From positions 62,001-126,000 of the forward strand of contig NZ_PQFZ01000015.1 in NCBI RefSeq assembly GCF_002917105.1: a DNA stretch of 64,000 bases. Direction: 5' to 3'. Below are positions 60,618-64,000 of this stretch, piece by piece. Source of the stretch: Allobosea psychrotolerans (lineage in GTDB: Bacteria > Pseudomonadota > Alphaproteobacteria > Rhizobiales > Beijerinckiaceae). Position 1 is the first letter of the stretch. Every line of letters begins with the position of its first letter. The translations under genes were made by a program, and so were the position numbers. The notes below the pieces were generated by a model. It was given only the letters and a program-made list of their open reading frames with translations, had not been told where the DNA came from and did not search any database.

Positions 60618-61465
60618 CGGTCCTCGCCATGGCGTCACGCGACGCTCCGAAAGCGGCAGTCGAGCCGCCGGCCGCAAGCCTCAGGGGCGTGACACGTCAT
60701 TACCGCTTCCCCGGCGGCGGCAAGACGCTGCATGCGCTGGGGCCGATCGACCTCGACCTCCGGCAGGGCGAGTTCTTCTCGGTCGTCGGCCCGTCCGGCT
60801 GCGGAAAATCGACGCTGCTCGACGTGCTGGCGGGGCTGAACCCGCCCAGCGAAGGCACGGCGAGCTTCGAGGGCAAGCCGATCGCCGGCGTGCCCGACGG
60901 CATCGGCGTCGTCTTCCAGGAGGACGCCTCGTTTCCCTGGCTGACGGTCGAGGCCAATGTCGCCTTCGGCCTGAAGCGGGCCGGAATCGGCCAGGCCGAG
61001 ATCGAGCGCCGCGTCGATTATGCTGTCGGCTTCATGGGCCTGCGCGATTTCCGGCAATCCTACCCGGCGCAGTTGTCGGGCGGGATGCGGCAGCGCGTCT
61101 GCATCGCACGCACGCTCGTGCTGCAGCCGCGGCTGATCCTGCTCGACGAGCCTTTCGGCGCGCTCGACCAGCAGACCCGCCTGATCATGGGCGACGAATT
61201 GCTGCGGCTCTGGCGCGAGACCAGGGCAACCGTGCTCCTGATCACGCATTCGCTCGACGAGGCCGCGATGCTGGCCGACCGCGTCGGGGTGATGTCGGCG
61301 CGGCCGGGCCTGTTCATCGACGTCATCGAGACCGGCTGGTCAAAGGACCGCGACAGCCGGATCGTCGCCGATCCGCGCTTCGGTGAGATGACCGGCCGGA
61401 TCTGGGAGAAGCTGCGCGCCGAGACGATGAAGCACATGCAGACGCAAGGAGCAGGGCCGCGATGA
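60614..61465 (+). CDS. ABC transporter ATP-binding protein of the nadC locus
   Basis: 283 residues. Walker A is GPSGCGKSTLLDVLAG, Q-loop VVFQEDASFPWLTVEANVAF, signature QLSGGMRQRVCIARTL and Walker B LILLDEPFGALDQQTR with LLITHSLDEAAMLADR. It starts in an ATGA overlap with the binding-protein gene, and its own TGA overlaps the first permease ATG. The long plus-strand frame beginning at 59561 is a frame artefact before this start. Confidence 0.9.
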   Translation: MTVLAMASRDAPKAAVEPPAASLRGVTRHYRFPGGGKTLHALGPIDLDLRQGEFFSVVGPSGCGKSTLLDVLAGLNPPSEGTASFEGKPIAGVPDGIGVVFQEDASFPWLTVEANVAFGLKRAGIGQAEIERRVDYAVGFMGLRDFRQSYPAQLSGGMRQRVCIARTLVLQPRLILLDEPFGALDQQTRLIMGDELLRLWRETRATVLLITHSLDEAAMLADRVGVMSARPGLFIDVIETGWSKDRDSRIVADPRFGEMTGRIWEKLRAETMKHMQTQGAGPR

Positions 61466-62211
61466 GATATCGTGGGCTCGTCACCCTGGCCGTCGTGCTG
61501 TCCTGCGTGCTGGCGCTGGAACTGGCCTGCGCCTTGGGCTGGGTCGCCAGGACCGTGATCATCCCGCCCAGCGCGATGGTCGCCAGTCTCAGCGACATCC
61601 TGTGGTCGGGCGAGTTCAACCGCGCCATCGCCCTGACCCTGACCAATGTGATGATCTCGGTCGTGATCTCGATTTCGGCGGGGTTCGTGCTGGGCGTGGC
61701 GATCCACGCCTGTGATTTTTTGCGGCGCGCGGTCGAGCCTTATCTCGCAAGCTACTACGCCGTCCCGACCTTCATCTTCTACCCGGTCTTCATCGTGCTG
61801 TTCGGCGTCAACAGCGCCGCCATCATCGCCATCGCCGTGCTGCTCTCGATCGTGGCGATGATCACCGCCACGATGAACGGCCTCGACCGGATTCCGGGCG
61901 TGCTGCTGCGCACCGCCCGGATCATGCGCCTGTCGCCGGTCAAGACCGCGCTGATGATCCAGCTGCCGGCGGCGGCGCCGTATTTCTTCACCGGGGCGCG
62001 GCTGAGCGTGGCCTACTCCTTCATCGGCGTCATCGCCTCGGAGTTCATCCTGTCGGGCGACGGGCTCGGCTACGCCATCGCCTATGCCTACAACAATTTC
62101 GAGAACCGGCAGATGTACGGGCTGATGCTGCTGATCGTGATTGCGGTCACGCTCGTCAACATGACGCTCGACAGGCTCGACCGCCGCCTGCAATCGCGCC
62201 TGCGCCGCTGA
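61462..62211 (+). CDS. ABC transporter permease (first) of the nadC locus
   Basis: 249 residues, six membrane segments. The BPD_transp_1 motif is NGLDRIPGVLLRTARIMRLS followed by PVKTALMIQLPAAAPYFFTG and ARLSVAYSFIGVIASEFILS. It pairs with the second permease that starts eight bases after its stop, to form a heterodimeric channel; most SsuC-type systems have one permease gene. Confidence 0.88.
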   Translation: MRYRGLVTLAVVLSCVLALELACALGWVARTVIIPPSAMVASLSDILWSGEFNRAIALTLTNVMISVVISISAGFVLGVAIHACDFLRRAVEPYLASYYAVPTFIFYPVFIVLFGVNSAAIIAIAVLLSIVAMITATMNGLDRIPGVLLRTARIMRLSPVKTALMIQLPAAAPYFFTGARLSVAYSFIGVIASEFILSGDGLGYAIAYAYNNFENRQMYGLMLLIVIAVTLVNMTLDRLDRRLQSRLRR

Positions 62212-62219
62212 GGTCCAAG

Positions 62220-63038
62220 ATGGCGAGCAAAGCGATGGCGAGTAACACCGTGGCGAGCAAAACCCTGCCGAGCCAGACCCTGCCGGGCGGAGCGCTGCGA
62301 AACATCGTGCCGCCGATCGTGCTCGCCCTGGTCCTGATCCTGTGCTGGCAGGGCCTGCACCTCGCCACCGCATCGGGCGCGATCAGTTCGCCCGCCGCGA
62401 CCCTGGCCCGGCTCGTCGTCCTGATGGGGAGCAGCCGGTTCTGGCTCGACGTCGCCGAGACCGGCACGGCCTTCCTCTGGGCGCTGGCGCTGTCGATCGT
62501 GCTCGGCATCGGGCTCGGCGTCGTGCTCGCCTGGCTGCGGCCGGTCGGGGAGGTGATGGAGCCTATCCTGGTGACGTTCTACTCGCTGCCGAAGGTGACG
62601 CTTTATCCGCTGGTGCTGCTGATCTTCGGGCTCGGAATGCCGGCGAAGGTCGCCTTCGGCATCATGCATGGGCTCGTGCCGATCACGCTCCTGACGCGCA
62701 ACGCGATCAGCCAATTGAAGCCGGTCTATCTGCGCACGGCCAAGGTGATGCGGCTCAGCGCCTTCGAGGCGGTGCGGTCCGTCGTGCTGCCGGCGATCAT
62801 TCCCGAACTCGTCGCCGGCATCCGGATCGGTTTCTCGCTGAGCCTGCTCGGCGTCCTGATCGGCGAGATGTTCGCCTCGAAGCGGGGCCTGGGCTTCACC
62901 GCCGTCAACGCGATGGGCCTGGGCGATCTCGACACGATCATGGCGATCGGCCTGTTCCTGGCGCTCTTCGCGGTGCTGGCGAATGGCGGGTTGCTGTCGC
63001 TGGAGCGCGCGATCCGCCACCGCTCGGCCGGCCGCTAG
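62220..63038 (+). CDS. ABC transporter permease (second) of the nadC locus
   Basis: 272 residues. The N terminus is made of a short repeated motif, MASKAMASNTVASKTLPSQT, with several in-frame ATG/GTG codons, so the real start might be at any of these. The first membrane helix is NIVPPIVLALVLILCWQGLH. The coupling loop is LKPVYLRTAKVMRLSAFEAV with RSVVLPAIIPELVAGIRIGF. Its TAG stop forms the first bases of the family A repeat at 63036. Confidence 0.88.
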   Translation: MASKAMASNTVASKTLPSQTLPGGALRNIVPPIVLALVLILCWQGLHLATASGAISSPAATLARLVVLMGSSRFWLDVAETGTAFLWALALSIVLGIGLGVVLAWLRPVGEVMEPILVTFYSLPKVTLYPLVLLIFGLGMPAKVAFGIMHGLVPITLLTRNAISQLKPVYLRTAKVMRLSAFEAVRSVVLPAIIPELVAGIRIGFSLSLLGVLIGEMFASKRGLGFTAVNAMGLGDLDTIMAIGLFLALFAVLANGGLLSLERAIRHRSAGR

Positions 63039-63138
63039 AGCATTTTCGAGCGAAGTGGACACCGGTTCGCGTGAAGAAAATGCGATAAAACAAGGAGGTA
63101 GAGCATTTTCGAGCGAAGTGGACACCGGTTCGCGTAGT
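63036..63138. repeat. Two tandem palindromic intergenic repeats, family A
   Basis: The unit TAGAGCATTTTCGAGCGAAG, TGGACACCGGTTCGCGTGAA and GAAAATGCG is followed by ATAAAACAAGGAGG and then a second, nearly identical copy. The first TAG is the stop codon of the permease gene. Nothing else is seen up to 63181. Confidence 0.85.
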
Positions 63139-63181
63139 CATCGCCGATCGAGCCGCAGGATGCGCGTCTTGAAGGCTGCTT

Positions 63182-64000
63182 TCAGCCTCGTGCAGTGACA
63201 AGAGTACCGCGTCTTGGCAGTGCAAGCGTCGCGAGGAAGCAGGCTGCCAACATCAGTGCGGAACCGATCAGGCAGGCTTGGATGCCCCCGACCTGGTAGA
63301 GCATGCCCGAAAGGAGCGTCCCCGCGAAGCGGCCGAGCGCGTTCGCCGCATAGTAGAAGCCGACATCCTCTGCCGATTTCTCAGAGCCGGCATAAGCCAG
63401 GATAAGGTAGGAGTGCACTGAAGAGTTCACTGCGAAAGCAAAGCCGAAGACGCATAGCCCGACGACCAAAACCAGGTCAGCCCGCAGGCCAGCGGTGCTG
63501 GCAAGGACCGCGGCGATCGCCACCGGCACGATGGCAAGAGCCAAAGACCACATCCGCGCTGCCGGCACCTCCGCCGAAAGCCCGTCGGAGCTCCTCTTCA
63601 CGAATGCGGGCGCCGCTGCCTGAACGACACCATATCCGATCGTCCAGAGCGCCAGAAAGGTGCCGACCATGGTGAAGGTCCAGCCGGACGCATAGAGGAA
63701 CACCGGCACGCCCACGACGAACCAGATATCGCGTGCACCAAACAGCGCGACACGGGCGAGGGCCAGCAGGTTGACGGCCCGGTTCTTGGCGAAGAGCTCG
63801 CGGGCAGTTTTGCTGGCTTTGGCCTTGCCGAGCATCGCCGGCAGCGAGGTGACGACGCCCACCAGGATCAGCGCGAGCATGGCCGCCATCGCCCAGAGCG
63901 CGCCACGGAAGCCCAGCGCCTCCAGCAGCAGCCCGCCGAGGAAGAAGCCGATGCCCTTCATCGCGTTCTTCGAGCCGGTGAACCAGGCGACCCAGCGGAA
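63182..64000 (-). CDS. arsJ: ArsJ-like MFS transporter (N-terminal part beyond the window)
   Basis: At least 273 residues of an open frame that reaches the right edge; the codons beyond the first visible Met give FRWVAWFTGSKNAMKGIGFF, so the gene continues outward. It then reads LGGLLLEALGFRGALWAMAA, the inner block FGARDIWFVVGVPVFLYASG and LALWTIGYGVVQAAAPAFVK. These are close to ArsJ, which exports 1-arseno-3-phosphoglycerate produced with a GAPDH partner. The partner is not seen here because the gene runs off the window. The name rests on motif memory and needs a profile search. Confidence 0.7.
   Translation of the reverse strand, partial: FRWVAWFTGSKNAMKGIGFFLGGLLLEALGFRGALWAMAAMLALILVGVVTSLPAMLGKAKASKTARELFAKNRAVNLLALARVALFGARDIWFVVGVPVFLYASGWTFTMVGTFLALWTIGYGVVQAAAPAFVKRSSDGLSAEVPAARMWSLALAIVPVAIAAVLASTAGLRADLVLVVGLCVFGFAFAVNSSVHSYLILAYAGSEKSAEDVGFYYAANALGRFAGTLLSGMLYQVGGIQACLIGSALMLAACFLATLALPRRGTLVTARG

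Noticed and set aside
62983..63198. Short plus-strand frame containing a duplicated peptide
   Set aside because: The duplication is only the translation of two tandem family A repeats.

Overview
The window reads as a chromosomal segment of a high-GC alphaproteobacterium of the order Hyphomicrobiales, most like Bosea or a close relative. The indications are uniformly GC-rich coding DNA, groESL with a CIRCE operator, a Usg-family gene, a DUF982 gene, a PdhS/PleC-like histidine kinase, and several families of intergenic palindromic repeats of the kind found in Rhizobiales genomes. The assignment is inference; no rRNA or tRNA gene is present. Most of the content is accessory catabolism and solute import.

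Region 1 (1-16519). A partial galM and a membrane PAS sensor without an output domain come first, then the debris of a LysR gene. A large catabolic island follows. It holds an NMT1-type solute-binding protein, divergent RraA-like aldolase, amidohydrolase-type lactonase, SMP-30 lactonase, an IclR regulator, a 2-hydroxyacid dehydrogenase, two more paralogous binding proteins, one ABC ATPase and permease, then a complete TctC/TctB/TctA tripartite transporter set with a second amidohydrolase. Two near-identical KdgR-like palindromes (4023-4045 and about 7530-7552) tie the two halves to the IclR gene between them.

Region 2 (16520-25474). A minus-strand run encodes aldo/keto reductase, CoA-transferase, MaoC hydratase, a polar-amino-acid-type ABC importer and a shikimate-dehydrogenase-like enzyme. 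It diverges from two tandem paralogous IclR regulators across a cluster of TGGAA/TTCCA palindromes.

Region 3 (25824-33143). An SDR and a sugar (CUT1-type) ABC importer lacking its ATPase, then a Gfo/Idh/MocA oxidoreductase, a ThuA-like protein, a LacI regulator and a broken uxaA-type dehydratase tail.

Region 4 (33422-43572). DUF982, groEL/groES, Usg, a TetR-emrAB efflux locus, and an ArsR-SRPBCC-DUF899-DUF1428 stress-type cluster with an operator lying over the arsR start codon. Fragments of related ArsR/SRPBCC 5' ends lie at 16681-16743 and 25639-25693.

Region 5 (43573-55489). A Tat-exported SMP-30 lactonase, TSUP permease, GNAT, DUF1289, cobS and divergent cobT, a LysR regulator, ilvD, a histidine kinase, a membrane-anchored SNase-like protein and a DUF1778/GNAT toxin-antitoxin pair.

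Region 6 (56085-63038) is the most unusual locus. In order it holds a MarR regulator, NadC (quinolinate phosphoribosyltransferase), a single protein fusing PhnN (ribose 1,5-bisphosphate kinase, making PRPP) to an AMP/thymidine-phosphorylase-family enzyme, and a four-gene NMT1/SsuABC-type importer with two permeases. Together they suggest a pyridine or nucleobase salvage module that regenerates its own PRPP from nucleotides. The window ends inside an ArsJ-like MFS gene.
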